Part shown: positions 52,221-63,619 of the stretch, one piece after another
How the letters are laid out: every line of letters starts with the position of its first letter
How positions within the stretch are numbered: the stretch's first letter is position 1
Assembly (NCBI GenBank): GCA_043228905.1
Contig: JBHGNT010000020.1
Coordinates: forward strand, 7,192,001 to 7,256,000
DNA from: Azolla caroliniana
Taxonomy: Eukaryota; Polypodiophyta
DNA length: 64,000 nt
Reading direction: 5' to 3'
The notes under the pieces: generated by a model
Database searches by the model: none
The model's input: only the letters and a program-made list of their open reading frames with translations
What the model was told of the DNA's origin: nothing
Position numbers and translations under genes: made by a program

Positions 52221-53498
52221 GCAACCGCGTTGAGGACGTCCCCATGGAACTGGCGGCCCTGATCAGATAAGAGTTGGACAGGGCAAGCATGCTGAAAAAT
52301 TACTTTGTGCAAAAGTTGGGATGCGATTGTTGGCGTAGTGACGTCAGGGATGACAACAATTTCAACCCATCTGGTGAGGTATTCTGTTATGACCAGGATA
52401 TACTTGTTGCCACTGGGGGTTTCGAGAAAAGGTCCCATGAAATCCCATCCAACGAGCTCGAAAGGCGATGTGACGGTGATGGAGCATTCCAGCGGCATTG
52501 CTCGCGGGTTTGATGTGTTGACACAAAGCACATTGGTTGATGTAGGTAGTAGAGACAAAGTGTGGCATGTTGGGCCAATAATACTTGAGACGTAATTTTT
52601 CAAGAACCTTGTGGAAACCTAGATGATCCGACAATGGGTGGTCATGATAAAATTGGAGATACGTCTGTTGTAGGGCATGAGGGATGTAGAGAAGCGGCTC
52701 GTGATGTGCTTGAATGAAGAACACCAAGTTATCGTGGAGCATGAACAGTCGTTGTGAGGGAAATGGTTGGAGGGAGCGGAACTAATGGGTTATCTCTCGG
52801 ATGGGGGGTCGTGTTGCTGAAGTGTAGTGAGTTATGGTAGTGGTAGTGGAAGGTCAGACGTCTTGGGTAGAAATTGGACAACTTGGAAATCGGTGCGAGA
52901 GAGACTATCAGCGACCAAATTGGTTACACCATTTTTATAGGAGAGGGTAAAGTGATAATGTTGAAGTGCCAACGTCCATCTCAACAAGCGGCCCGGGGGG
53001 TGAGGTCGATGAATAAGAGAAAGTAAGGGCTGGTGGTCAATCTCAACTGTAACCTGCTCGCCATGAAGGTATGGGTGAAGACGTTAGAAAGACTAGACGA
53101 TCACAAGTAGTTCCTTCTCAGTGGTTGAGTAGTTCCATTTAGCCGGCGTGAGAGTTCGGCTCATGAAGGCGACTGCCTTCTCTTGCCCGTGGCAATCTGT
53201 TTGCAGGAGGACGGCTGCTAACCCATGTTTAGAGGCATCTATTTGTAACGTAAATGGCTGGTCAAAGTTAGGATGGGTGAGCAATCCTGATTCCTAGACC
53301 ATTGGTTATAGGCCACGAAAGTTGTCTTTGCAAGCAAGATCCCAAACGAATGACACACCTTTCTTCAGGGGATGATGGAGGGGGAAAGTGACCAAGGCGA
53401 GGTTTAGGATGAAGCAAAGGGAAAACGTGATCATGCCCAAAAAACGTTACAATGTTTTTATTCAGGTGGGGTGGGGGTGGTCGGTGATGCCACCTACC
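52221..53498 (-). pseudogene. Gypsy I, RNase H and integrase N-terminal half
   Basis: Minus strand from right to left: RT tail FLGMITF and KKGVSFVWDL (about 53440-53330); RNase H LTHPNFDQPFTLQIDASKHGL and FMSRTLTPAKWNYSTTEKELL at about 53284-53100; integrase zinc region HPLSDHLGFHKVLEKLRLKYYWP...CALCQHIK at about 52655-52500 (HHCC); core WDFMGPFLET (first Asp), VQLLSDQGRQFHGDVLNAV (second Asp) up to the GCAAC where chromovirus G entered. The rest is at 43945-43272. Stops and shifts fall near 53090-52745 and 52510. The right end abuts the copia E LTR at 53499, so upstream RT and gag lie elsewhere. Confidence 0.82.
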
Positions 53499-54397
53499 TG
53501 ACGGGAACTCAAGCGCTCCCTATACGCAACGCTCAGCCATAACCGAGCTTAGAATCATACACAGACAAATGGGAAATAAAACACGACACGAAGAAGAAAA
53601 CAACTGCACAGAATGTTTATGTGGAAAGCCCAAAGAGGGAAAAACCACGACAACCCACAGGTTGCAAACTATCACTATGCTAGAATGTACAACAGTGAGT
53701 TCACGGAGGCAACGGCCTCGTGCTCACGATCCTCGCCACAGGCGGCGATTACAATAGAGGCAACGACCTCTTTCTCTCTCACTCTCTGTACACAGTTACG
53801 TTCTCTCACTTTTCTTGCACCAACAACTATATGTATAAAAGTTTTCCCTAAGTCATATTTATACTAATATGACTTTTTGGCTATTTACAAGTATAGCCTC
53901 GATGGACTCTCAGAAACATATTTACGAATATGTCTCTTCATCCGGATCTCACCGGGTCTGCACCATCCGGCTCTCCGTAGCCGGGTACTCCTCATCCGGT
54001 TCATACCGGGTCTGCACCATCCGGCTCTCCGTAGTCGGGTACTCCTCATCCGGTTCATACCGGGTCTGCACCATCCGGCTCTCCGTAGCCGGGTACTCCT
54101 CATCTAGTTCATATCGGGTCTGCACCATCCGGCTCTCCGTAGTCGGGTCCTCCTCATATGGTTCATACCAGGTCTGCACCATCCGGCTCTCCGTAGCTGG
54201 GTACTCCTTATCGGGTTCATACCGGGTCTGCACCATCCGGCTCTCCGTAGCTGGGTACTCCTCATCCGGTTCATACCGGGTCTACACCATCCGGCTCTCC
54301 GTAGCCGGGTCCTCCTCATACGGTTTCGGCCTCGGCCGAGTTTGTTCATCGGCATTGTTCTTCTCCCTTCCCATTTGGAGGGACCTGTCTCCCAACA
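53499..54397 (-). repeat. 3' LTR of copia E with expanded 54-bp array
   Basis: 899 bp, longer than both B LTRs because of seven 54-bp units. Outer end TGACGGGAACT, inner end CTCCCAACA. Confidence 0.92.
53956..54333. repeat. 54-bp minisatellite, seven units, in copia E LTR
   Basis: GTCTGCACCATCCGGCTCTC recurs at 53956, 54010, 54064, 54118, 54172, 54226 and 54280 (last with one change), an exact 54-bp period. Units differ by a few point changes. The open frames on both strands here (for example 53869-54567) follow from the period being a multiple of three. Confidence 0.92.
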
Positions 54398-54407
54398 AAC
54401 TCCCCCT

Positions 54408-56759
54408 TCACTCCGGCATGGGGTGTCTTCCCAGTCCGATTTTCTTCCGGCATGCATCCAGCTTGTCGGGTATCAGCACTTTGGTCAGCATATCTGACCC
54501 GTTCTCGGTCGTGTGGATCTTCAGCAGTGCGAACTCCTGGTCATCTACTCTTTCCCGGATCCAGTGATACCTCCACTGGATATGCTTCGTCCGGGAATGG
54601 TAGGCCGGATTTTGAGCAAGGTGGATGGCACTTTGACTGTCGCAATAGTGTCGGTATTCATCTTGCCGGATACCGAGCTCTCCGATGAAGTCCTTCATCC
54701 ATAAGATTTCCTTGCCGGCTTCCACAACCGCCTCTGTGGTTGACAATGCAACCGTTCTCTGCAGCCTCGACTGCCACGAAACAACTCCCCCTGCATATGT
54801 CATTACATACCCGGATGTAGATCGGCTGGTATCCACATCAGCCGACATGTCCGAATCGGTGAAACTGTCAAGTTGAGGTTTTCCGGAGCCGAATCAGAGA
54901 CACATATTTGAGGTGGCCTTCAAATACCGGAGTATCCATTTGATCGCGTTCCAGTGCTCCTTGCCGGGATTGCTCATGAACCGGCTCACCACTCCGACTG
55001 TATATCCTATATCCGGTCGGGTACACACCATTGCGTACATCAAGCTCCCGACGACAAAGGCATATGGAATCTTCATCATATCCGCCTTCTCTCCTTTCGT
55101 CTTTGGGCTTTGCTTGCCGGATAGCTTGCAGTTTGCCGGAAGTGTCGATTCGACTGGTTTTGCATCTGACATGTTGAACCGGTGAAGCACCTTTGTCACG
55201 TACTTCTCCTGTGACAGCCATAAATGCTTCGCTTTCCGGTTAAGGATGATGTGCATCCCTAGCATCTGTCTTGCCAGACCCAAGTCTTTCATTGAGAAGG
55301 TCCGATTGAGAGCCTTCTTCAGCATCCGTATTTTGACATGGTCCCGTCCAACAATCAACATGTCGTCCACGTACAGAAGGTGTATCAGGAAGTCGCCTCC
55401 TTCGAACTTCTTCACAAACACACAGTGATCGGCCTGCGTCTTGTGGTACCCTTGATCGGTCATGAAGGAGTCGAACTTCCAGTACCATTGTCGGGGAGCC
55501 TGCTTCAGTCCGTATAGGCTCTTCTTCAACCGGCATACCAGGTGTTCCTTCCCTTTCTCCACGAATCCTTCCGATTGCTGCATGTAGATCTCCTCTTCGA
55601 GGTCGCCGTGAAGGAATGCCGTCTTCACGTCCAGTTGTTCTACCTCGAGGTCCATGCTTGCTGCTATACTCAGCACCGTCCAGATGGAGGTCATCTTTAC
55701 TACCGGGGCAAATATCTCATCAAAGTCCACGCCCTTCTTTTGTTGGAACCCCTTCACCACGATCCTGGCTTTGTATCTCGGGGGGTTGCCGGCATCTCCC
55801 GGTTTCAACTTGTACACCCACTTGTTTCAAAGTGCCCGCTTTCCTTTCGGCAACTCCACCAATTCGTACGTATGGTTCTCATGGAGGGAATCCATCTCAT
55901 CCTGCATGGCACTTAACCATTTGCGGCTATGGGTGTCATCCTTCGCTTCTTCGAAGCTTTCCGGCTCTCCCTCATCGGTCAGCAGCACATGCTCTGCATC
56001 CGGAAATCTCTGGGGGGCCCTTCTCTCTCTAAAAGGATATCTCCGTCTTTGGGCTTCAGTAGCCGGCTCCACCATTTGCTCTTCATAAGAATCCGATTCG
56101 GGGTCTTGGCCGGTTCCGATTTCGGCTTCCTCTACTTCTTCTTCAGCCCGTTCGGTATCCTCATCGTAATCATCTGGTCCCTAGAGTGCTAACTGGTCTC
56201 TTGCCAGTTGGGTCTGCTCATCGTAGAGTCGATCCTTACAGTTCGACTCGGAGTTCATTATCTTCTTCTCCGACTCCCAGTCGGCGAGCGTCTTGTTCTC
56301 CATGAAGATAATATCTCGACTCCGGAATACCTTCTTGTTGACCAAGTCCCACACTCGGTAGCCCAACTCATCGTCACCGTAACCGAGGAATATGCATGGC
56401 TAGGTCTTTGGATCTAACTTTCCTCTCCGGTCCTTAGCTACATGCACATACGCGAGACACCCGAATACCTTCAGATGCTGGTAGAACACTTCCTTACCGG
56501 TCCGGACTCTCTGTGGCGTGTCTCCGTCCAAGGGTACTGAGGGTGATCTATTTATCACATATGTCGTTGTCGACAGTGCCTCAGCCCAAAACCTCTTGGG
56601 TAGTTTTGCATGCGCTAGCATACTCCGGACCCTCTCCATTATGGTCCGGTTCATCCTCTCGGCCAGTCCGTTTAGTTCCGGCGTCTTCGGCACGGTAAAT
56701 TCGAGCCGGATTCTATATGTATGCCATTGTCTTCATGTGCATCACCTCCCATATCACGG
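54408..56759 (-). pseudogene. pol: pol of copia E (IN-RT-RNase H) with gag-IN deletion fusion
   Basis: Right to left: gag piece equivalent to copia B 10172-10219; integrase ELNGLAERMNRTIMERVRSM to VFGCLAYVHVAKDRRGKLD (about 56660-56400); the linker VWDLVNKKVFRSRDIIFME; RT QDEMDSLHENHTYELVELPK, an open 307-codon stretch at 55817-54894 with LLYVDDMLIVGRD intact, and TRPDIGYTVGVVSRF; RNase H with TSRSTSGYVMTYAGG (about 54830) and SKTKHIQWRYHWIRE-type sequence. In RNase H, ALSTTEAVVEAGKE lacks the EFMAA residues of copia B. Stops lie near 56400 and 56181, and between 55827 and 55817. RT is better kept than in B. Confidence 0.9.
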
Positions 56760-57839
56760 TGTCGTGAAGATCCGTCACTACACGCGGATCGTGAGGCGGA
56801 ACCGTCGGGGTTCTGGACCAGAAGGATTTAGAGTCGATACAAGCTTTGGCGAGAAAGTACTTAAGATAGATTGGGAAAGAGAGAAGTTGAGATTACACGA
56901 TCAATTTGATAACGAATTTCTTCCTCTTAATTTTCATAAAAAAAAACCCCGTCTTTTTCTCCTCCCCCTTCCCTCTTTTATAGATGCTCTCATGCATATG
57001 ATGCATGTGAGGGTACAAGACATGCATAAATTGCATGTTTGCCATTTGGCGCTTAAGTATTACATGTGGTGTATGCTAACCATGTCACTCATTTTAGCTC
57101 TCATGTATGAGAATTTACATGTAAAAGTACAATGATAGAAATATAATTTCACCTAAATAGCATGGCTTAATGGTAAGCCAATTGACTCCTAACTTGGAGG
57201 TGCAAGGTTCGAATCCATACTTGCCCTCCTTGTATATGTAAATATGTATATATATTTATATATTTATTTTATCTAGTCGCCGGACGCCGGTTCGCCGGAT
57301 ACCAGTGCCTCGCCGGATGCCGCCGCCGAATACCGGTCCCGCCGCCGGATGCGGCTACCGAATACCGGTGCCGCCGCCGGATGCCGTCGCCGGATACCGG
57401 TGCCGCATGCCGCCGCCGGATTGCGGTCGGATGCCATCGGATCACCGGCTCCATCGCCGGTCCGGTTTTGGTTGGCCAAAACCCTTTTCGAGTAGCTAGC
57501 CACCTCCACTCTTAGTTCAAGTTACCTTGAACTCTCTATGCTCCACACATAGACTCAAAGATAATATCTTTTGCTCCACCTTATATATGATGAGAGCCGT
57601 ATTTGTCGTGCCTATGTGGGATATCTCACAATTTTCTCTTTTCTTTTCACAAACTTTATACCCTCATATCTTGACATTTAGTTGTCCATTTCTCGTGTAA
57701 TAAAGTGCATTCGAAACCTCCATCATTTTGTACTTAGATATTAAAAATGTTATCTTCACAATTATTGTATTACGTGATTCATACTCGATTTCGTACGTTT
57801 TATGGGATTTTCACACTATTGCCGAAAATCTTCACGACA
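56760..57839 (-). repeat. 3' LTR of gypsy F
   Basis: 1,080 bp, plus-strand TGTCGTGAAGATC...ATCTTCACGACA. Contains the minus-strand TATA box at 56983-56977, the tRNA-like module at 57163-57216 and the CpG-dense block at about 57275-57460. Confidence 0.92.
57163..57216 (+). promoter_or_regulatory. tRNA-like module in LTR of gypsy F
   Basis: A box TGGCTTAATGG (57163-57173) and a perfect B box GGTTCGAATCC (57206-57216), 43 nt apart. D arm GGCTT/AAGCC. Antisense to the element. Confidence 0.62.
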
Positions 57840-57911
57840 TCCACCCCCACCAAACCGCACGTCCTCCGGTACGTGCCAAGAAGAGAAGAAGTGAGATTTC
57901 GGCTACGATGA

Positions 57912-59825
57912 TCAATTAGATTCCTCCATGTCTTCATTTTCATCCGGCCTATTATGTTCATCGTCGAGGTAATCGAGGTCAGGATCCTTGTCTTGTCTTT
58001 TCTTGAAAAGCTTTACTCTTTTCCCCGCAATGGGTACGGCCAACCTTGATCCGTCTAGTTCCGCAAGGTGGTATGTGGCATTATCGTTGGCACTTGTCAC
58101 CACATACGGCCCGAACCATCTTCTTGCGAACTTCCTTGTTGTACTATGTTGATTGTCAAGTGTGCTGTCGTAAACCAAAACCCAATCCCCTTCTTCAATC
58201 TTCTTGGGACGAAGTCGATGCGTGTTGTCGAACCGAACTTTGTTCTTTACTCGGGCTGCCTTCATCATCTTTTGCACTTTTTCTAAATCTTCAGGTCTTC
58301 TTTCAAGTTGCCTTATCCGCGCCGCTAATAACTCTTCTCGGCTCATCTTGTTCCCCCACGGTATCGCTACCCATGAGGCGATCGTCCTTTCGATGGGCAT
58401 AATCGGCTTTTGTCCATACATAAGCTCCGTCGGCATATACCCTGTCACCGAGCTATGTGTCGTTCTATCGGCCCACAAGGCATAGGGTAATAGTCGTGGC
58501 CAATTCCCGACTCGACCGTTGCATGCCCGTACGATGGCTTTAACGATAGGTCCATGCCCTCTCTCGATCTTCCCATTTGTATCCGGATTGTAGGCAGTCG
58601 TGAGGGAGAGCTTCACGCCTAGTCTTTCGAAGAGCTCCGTCGCTTCGTGCGCGTCCAACTCCCCTCGGTCGGCCACTATCTTCCCTACACATCCATATCG
58701 GCAAACAACATCTTCAAGTAAAAATTTACAAACGGCTGAAGTCGTCTTATTTGTCAAGGCTCGTCCTTCCACTTGATTTGTCAAGTCTTCCCTTGCGAGC
58801 GCTAAGTACTTCATTTGTCCCACTCCCATTGGCATCGAGACCAGATCCACCATCCATTTGAAGTGAATGGTGAGTGGGTATGTTGGCTTTAACTCATCAC
58901 GATGACGTATATTTGAATATATTTGGCAAGTTTCACATGTGGAAACGAAATGGAGTACATCTTTGTACATGCTTGGCCACCAGTACTTCTCCTTCAATTT
59001 TTCGAACGTCGCCCATGTTCCTCTATGACCTGCCCAAGCACTCTCGTGGAATTCGGTCATCAACGTCTCTTGCTCTTCTTTCTTTACCACCACTCGACGT
59101 GGTATTCCTGTCCTTATTTTTGGATGTCGCCAAAGGAATCCTCCCTTCAAGAAGTATCGATAAGCTTTCTTCCGGATTCGTAGGGCCTCCTCCTTTGTCA
59201 ACGAAGCATCGGTCATCAATGTTCTTAGGAATCTACCGATGAGTAACCACTCTCCTTCGTACTCGTTCTCGTTGAAGGCGTGGAGGGTTTGCGTGTCCTG
59301 GTCTTCCGCCGACAATCGAGCCATCTTGAAGAAGTCGAGGGCGATATCTTCATCTTCCGAAACCATGTTATTTCCATTTGAAAATCTTGCTCTCGACAGC
59401 ATGTCAGCCATGGCGTTCTTCTTCCCTGCGATGTGACAGATCTCTGGGTTTAAAGACTTGATGTAGGCGATCCACCATAGCATAGCAAGATCTGGGGTCA
59501 CACATCCCGAGACCATTCCGAGAATTGGGAGACAATCTGTCTCTATTATCACTTCTAACCCGATCAGGTAATCTTTGTCCGTCTTCACTGCCGACACAAT
59601 ACCCCAAAGTTCCCGCTTGACTTGGGCATATCTTTGTTGCCGTTCGCTGAGAACCTTTGCTCCGAACCGGACGGCATATCGCGCATTATCTTCACCTTCT
59701 TGATTGATTACCCACCCGATTCCGGTTGGGCTCGTATCTACGGTCACGTAAATTGGTTTCCCTTCGGCATAGTCGGCCTTCCTTAGTGCCGGAGCTTCAA
59801 GAAGCAGTTTCTTTAATCTTCGCAT
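57912..59825 (-). CDS. pol: RNase H-integrase region of gypsy F, 637 codons open
   Basis: The longest uninterrupted frame in the window. RNase H opens with PIYVTVDTSPTGIGWVINQE and continues through RYAQVKRELWGIVSAVKTD and the HIAGKKNAMADMLSRA block. Integrase has HESAWAGHRGTWATFEKLKEKYW with CETCQIY (HHCC zinc site), MVDLVSMPMG (Asp), KIVADRGELDAHE (Asp), NPDTNGKIERGHG (Glu) and RRWFGPYVVTSA near the C-terminus. It ends ENEDMEESN with a stop at 57912. There is no chromodomain. It is normally the C-terminal part of a larger pol, and upstream RT is broken, so this is a conserved remnant rather than a working gene. Confidence 0.8.
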   Translation of the reverse strand: MRRLKKLLLEAPALRKADYAEGKPIYVTVDTSPTGIGWVINQEGEDNARYAVRFGAKVLSERQQRYAQVKRELWGIVSAVKTDKDYLIGLEVIIETDCLPILGMVSGCVTPDLAMLWWIAYIKSLNPEICHIAGKKNAMADMLSRARFSNGNNMVSEDEDIALDFFKMARLSAEDQDTQTLHAFNENEYEGEWLLIGRFLRTLMTDASLTKEEALRIRKKAYRYFLKGGFLWRHPKIRTGIPRRVVVKKEEQETLMTEFHESAWAGHRGTWATFEKLKEKYWWPSMYKDVLHFVSTCETCQIYSNIRHRDELKPTYPLTIHFKWMVDLVSMPMGVGQMKYLALAREDLTNQVEGRALTNKTTSAVCKFLLEDVVCRYGCVGKIVADRGELDAHEATELFERLGVKLSLTTAYNPDTNGKIERGHGPIVKAIVRACNGRVGNWPRLLPYALWADRTTHSSVTGYMPTELMYGQKPIMPIERTIASWVAIPWGNKMSREELLAARIRQLERRPEDLEKVQKMMKAARVKNKVRFDNTHRLRPKKIEEGDWVLVYDSTLDNQHSTTRKFARRWFGPYVVTSANDNATYHLAELDGSRLAVPIAGKRVKLFKKRQDKDPDLDYLDDEHNRPDENEDMEESN

Positions 59826-61359
59826 CGCCTCTATGTGCTCGTCTCAACATTCGAACTTTATTCTTTTCTTTAGTAGTCCATATAACGGTTCGGCGACATG
59901 AGCGTAGTGAGGAATCCATATATGATAAAACGCGCACGCTCCAAGGAACCTTCGAACCTCCGTTTGGTTTTCGCATTCTTTTTTCATGTCTTGGATTGCG
60001 TTCACTTTGGATGGCGAGGGCTTCCGGCCGTATGCTCCACACAAGTGACCTACCACCAAGATCTCCGGTTGCCCGAATGCGGATTTTTCTCCCGAAAATG
60101 TCAAATTCGTATCTTCGAGCCTTTGAAGCACCTTCTCGCAATCTTTCATATGATCCGCAACGAACTTTCTACAACCTTCCTTATCTTTCGATTCATCTTT
60201 CTCCTCATCCGAACATCCTTTTATCGGAATATCATCCAAGAATGGCATCGTGATGTCCGGAATGCAATCCTTCAAGACTTTATTCATGGCATTCACCATA
60301 TGATCCACCGAGTTCGTTGCGCCTTGGTTGTAATGTCCCGACTGTCGATCGCCAATTGGAATTGGTCATATCCGGAGTAGAGATCGCCAATGGAGTAGAT
60401 GGATCGGCCCGCAAACGCTTCGGCAAATTCGTCCACGCTCGGACCGATTCCGGCATTTCGAATCGTCACCTTGTTGACGGGTTGAAGATCTAAATGAATC
60501 GCAATGATCCATTCTTCTTCGGCACCGTGAACCACCTATTCGAATAAGGAGCATTCGACGGTTCTAGAATTCCCATACTCACCTTCTCCTTTAAGAGCTC
60601 GATCAGCTTCGGAAGGTGTGCTCTCGGAACCAGTATCGGTTTCAAATTCCAAGGCACATGAGGCACCATGAAGATCACCATTGGCTCTATAACCTTTGGG
60701 TCGGCGCATCCGATTTCTCGTGGGAAGAATGCGAAAGCCTTCCTATGTCTCTCAAGCATATCGCGACACATTCGCTCCTCTTCAGGGAGAAGGAAATCCT
60801 CCTTTCCAACTCGTAGCTTCCCCTTTGTCTCTTTGGTGAAGTCATGACCTATCTTCTTCGGATCTCTTAAGCTTGGATCGTTAACGACTTCCTTCATCTT
60901 TTGCCAGCTATCTTCCGGTAGCGGAACCGCAACTGGCTTGATCTTCTTATCCACCGTTTTATATTTCGTGTTGATGTCAGCTTCCTTCATCGAGATGCCA
61001 CGACAGTATTCATCGATGATAGCGTACATGTTGACGGAGTTAACCGAAATCACGCATTGGTTGTGAAGATAGCTCAAGTCCACGACGTCCTCGATTTCGC
61101 CGATGGTGTCGTTAAATGAGGCTTCTTCCATAATATGAGTCACGAACTCCCCTTCTTCTATTATGTTCTCTTCTTTCAGCATCTTCTCGAATTCTTGTAT
61201 CCGGTGCTTGTGCTTCTTGTTGGGTAGTACTAGTTTACATGCGCCACTAGGTGTGACACATGTTGCTTCTCCTTGCAATCCACGCACTCTTCTTTCTTGT
61301 GGGGTCTTGTGATTGCTCGGACTATTTGTGCCCCATGCTTCAATAGTCCGTTCTAAAAA
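59826..61359 (-). pseudogene. pol: RT region of gypsy F, disrupted
   Basis: Open from about 61359 through 60490 in the -1 frame relative to gag-PR, with the linker VRGLQGEATCVTPSGACKLV, then RT blocks WFTVPKKNGSLRF, a small indel near 60490, LQPVNKVTIRNAGIGPSV, SIGDLYSGYDQFQL, and PFLDDIPIKGC at about 60245. About 44 bp encoding the MRTSIGLVRMCTLPQ stretch of gypsy A are deleted near 60325. A stop at about 59844 precedes the RNase H frame. Confidence 0.85.
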
Positions 61360-63552
61360 TCCGAGGATTCGCCTCCGAGACTATCTTGATTCCTTTCATG
61401 ATTGGCTCGCACCGTTAGGAATTGGATCGATCTTTGGTTGTCAAGAATCTTTATTCGTGCGAAGGCTGCTCCATTATCGAACACTCTGGTCTCCATCCGA
61501 GATGATGTGATATAAGGTTGCCCTAGGATGACAGGATGCGATGCCGATTCTTGTACGAAGAAGTGTTGATCCATCTCCACATCCCCGATCGTGACTTTGA
61601 CATTGGGACAAGCTCCGTACAAGTCCTCCGTAGACTTTGTTGCCGCACGAATCTTCCATCCGTGGTTTGTATTGATTGGCCATCTTCCCTTTTTGTAGAA
61701 GTCGGTTGACATGAGGTTGATCTCCGAGCTGTGGTCGATCAAGGCTACGACGGTCTCTTTCTTCTCCCCGATCTTCACCGGCGTCTCCGTTGTCGCTCGT
61801 GCTCAATGAGGTCGAGTGTAGTGGCTGTCCACCATATCTTCATCGATTTCGTCTCTTGCCATCGTTATGGCATTCGTTTTTGCTTTTTGCGGCTTCTCTT
61901 CTTCCTCGTCCGATTGTTGTCTCTTTCTCTTTACAAGGTCCACGATCGTGTCGTGGAACTCCTTCTTCGTAATGCCAAGAAATTCCCTCAAGGACAAAGT
62001 TACGTGGCTATCAAGAACTCGTTCTTCGAGAATCTTCTTTAGGTCCGTCGTCTGCTCTATGTCCGACCTTAGCTTATAGGTAGGTATAGTCCTTGTCCTC
62101 CGAGCGAGGTCTTTGACACCAACCTTCACGGGCCGAACCGTTTCTTCAACTCGTATGCTCGGCTCCCCTTTTTGGCTTGATTCTCGTTCCTCCGTTTGTA
62201 AAGGTCGACTCGTCTCCGCATCGTCCTTCTTTTTCGCGTTCCTTGTTTCATGTCTTTTTGATGGCCCTTGCTCTTCTATTCTCTTTCTCTTTTCTTCGAC
62301 GAACACCTCGTGGTTGTCGCACATCACCTCTGCGAGTATGGTGTTGTCGTCCACCGGATCCGACCACCCGGTTATGCTTTGCACGCTTCGGTCCGCAAGC
62401 TCTACCTCGTTCGATGTGATTTTTCCCTTCTTCTCATATTCGAGAACGGAAGTCCAAAACTTTGCTCCCGCTCTAACAGCTTCAGTCTTGTCTTTCCCGA
62501 CTCTTATTCCGGCCGACGCAGCATAGTGCATCGCATCCACATGAGTCGCATCGGCATCCTCCATAGATCTCTTCATTCCTCCTCTTCCCGAAATTCACCC
62601 GTAGGGGTCTTCTAGTCTCGCTTGAGCAGATCATGTTGTCCTCTATGTATACGGTATTTTGTCGAATCGCCTCTCGAAGGCTCGCACAATCCCTTCTCAT
62701 GTGGTCCATGCTATCGCACCACACGCATCTAAAGGGTTCTTTTCCTTTAGGGCCCCGACGATTCATGTTGGCTAGAGTGACCTTCTCGAACTTCTTCGCT
62801 AGCTCTTCAATGATGTCGTCATCAATCTTCTTTTCTTCCACGTTACTTTGTCTTGGCGGCTCAACTACTTTCGGCGGTCTTGCTTTCTCCGTGGTAGTCG
62901 GTCCCGTCAAGTCGGTGTCATCAACCCATTGGCGACGCTTGTCGAGCCTATTGCATGCCCGCTTCACCGCGATCCAATCCACTACGAGCCCATTTGCTTG
63001 GGTATCATCTTCGAGAAGAGTCCCCAACTCCCGTCTATCCTTTATGTCCACGGCCTTCAAGAAGTACAAAGTCTTGTCCTCTTCAAGCAACACTTGGTCC
63101 GTATTGGGGAGACGACTAAACATCTGGTCGAATTCGTCGTACACCCTCGAGACGCTCATCTTCTTATTCCTCTTCTCTATCCACTTCATCAGGGCATGTC
63201 GAGTCATCCTCGTTGAGTCTTCAGTCACGAACTCCGCTAGTATCGTTTTCTCGAACTCGGACCATGTTGTCTTTCCTTCTTGAAGCTCGATGACGCGTCT
63301 TTGGATGTTGTTGGCGACAACTCTCTTGAAGCTTGCGATTTGACGTGCCTCGGACACGTCCCTTTGATTCATCTCCCTCTTATATGCATCAAGGAACTTC
63401 GTAACGTTCCTTCCATCGAATTGGCCCTCGAGCTCTACGACACGATCGACAGCCTTCTCCACGCTCGCGTCGTTGTCCCGAGATCTCATCATTTGCTCGA
63501 CGATTAGCATCATCCTTTCGAGCTCTCCTGCTTGGTTGCTTGAGGACGCCAT
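61353..63552 (-). pseudogene. gag-PR: gag-protease ORF of gypsy F, one frameshift and one stop
   Basis: Starts at the ATG at 63552 (MASSSNQAGELERM) and is open for about 970 bp through the capsid region and zinc knuckle CVWCDSMDHMRRDC (about 62735-62695). A 1-nt indel near 62580 shifts frame. A TGA at 61803-61805 replaces the TGG found in A. The protease motif LIDHSSEINLM at about 61745 has Ser in place of the Gly of A's DHGS, which would kill protease. It ends GGESSDF-TAG at 61353-61355 with the same T-run as A. Confidence 0.87.
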
Positions 63553-63595
63553 CTCCAAGTATTAATCTTGACTTGATCCTTCCTACCGCCTCTTT

Positions 63596-63613
63596 CACGT
63601 CGGGTTCACCACT
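63596..63613 (-). other. Primer-binding site of gypsy F
   Basis: Minus-strand TGGTGAACCCGACGTGAA, identical to gypsy A's, beside the 5' LTR end. Confidence 0.75.
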
Positions 63614-63619
63614 TTATTA

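Larger units (their letters stand above)
53499..56759 (-). mobile_element. Copia E, same family as copia B, interrupted by gypsy F
   Basis: 3' LTR 53499-54397, purine tract 54398-54413, then RNase H, RT and integrase running right. Near 56703 integrase joins directly to a 49-bp gag piece (56711-56759), where gypsy F begins. The 5' LTR must lie beyond the window past F. Compared with copia B, gag's C-terminus, PR and the integrase N-terminus are deleted. Confidence 0.9.

Noticed and set aside
53956-54333. CRISPR-like array
   Set aside because: Units are contiguous 54-bp copies with no unique spacers, inside a eukaryotic LTR.
53869-54567. 232-codon open frame with an 18-residue repeat (SYRVCTIRLSVVGYSSSG type)
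   Set aside because: It is the 54-bp LTR minisatellite read in frame. The period is a multiple of three, the opposite strand is also open, and it crosses the LTR-internal border.
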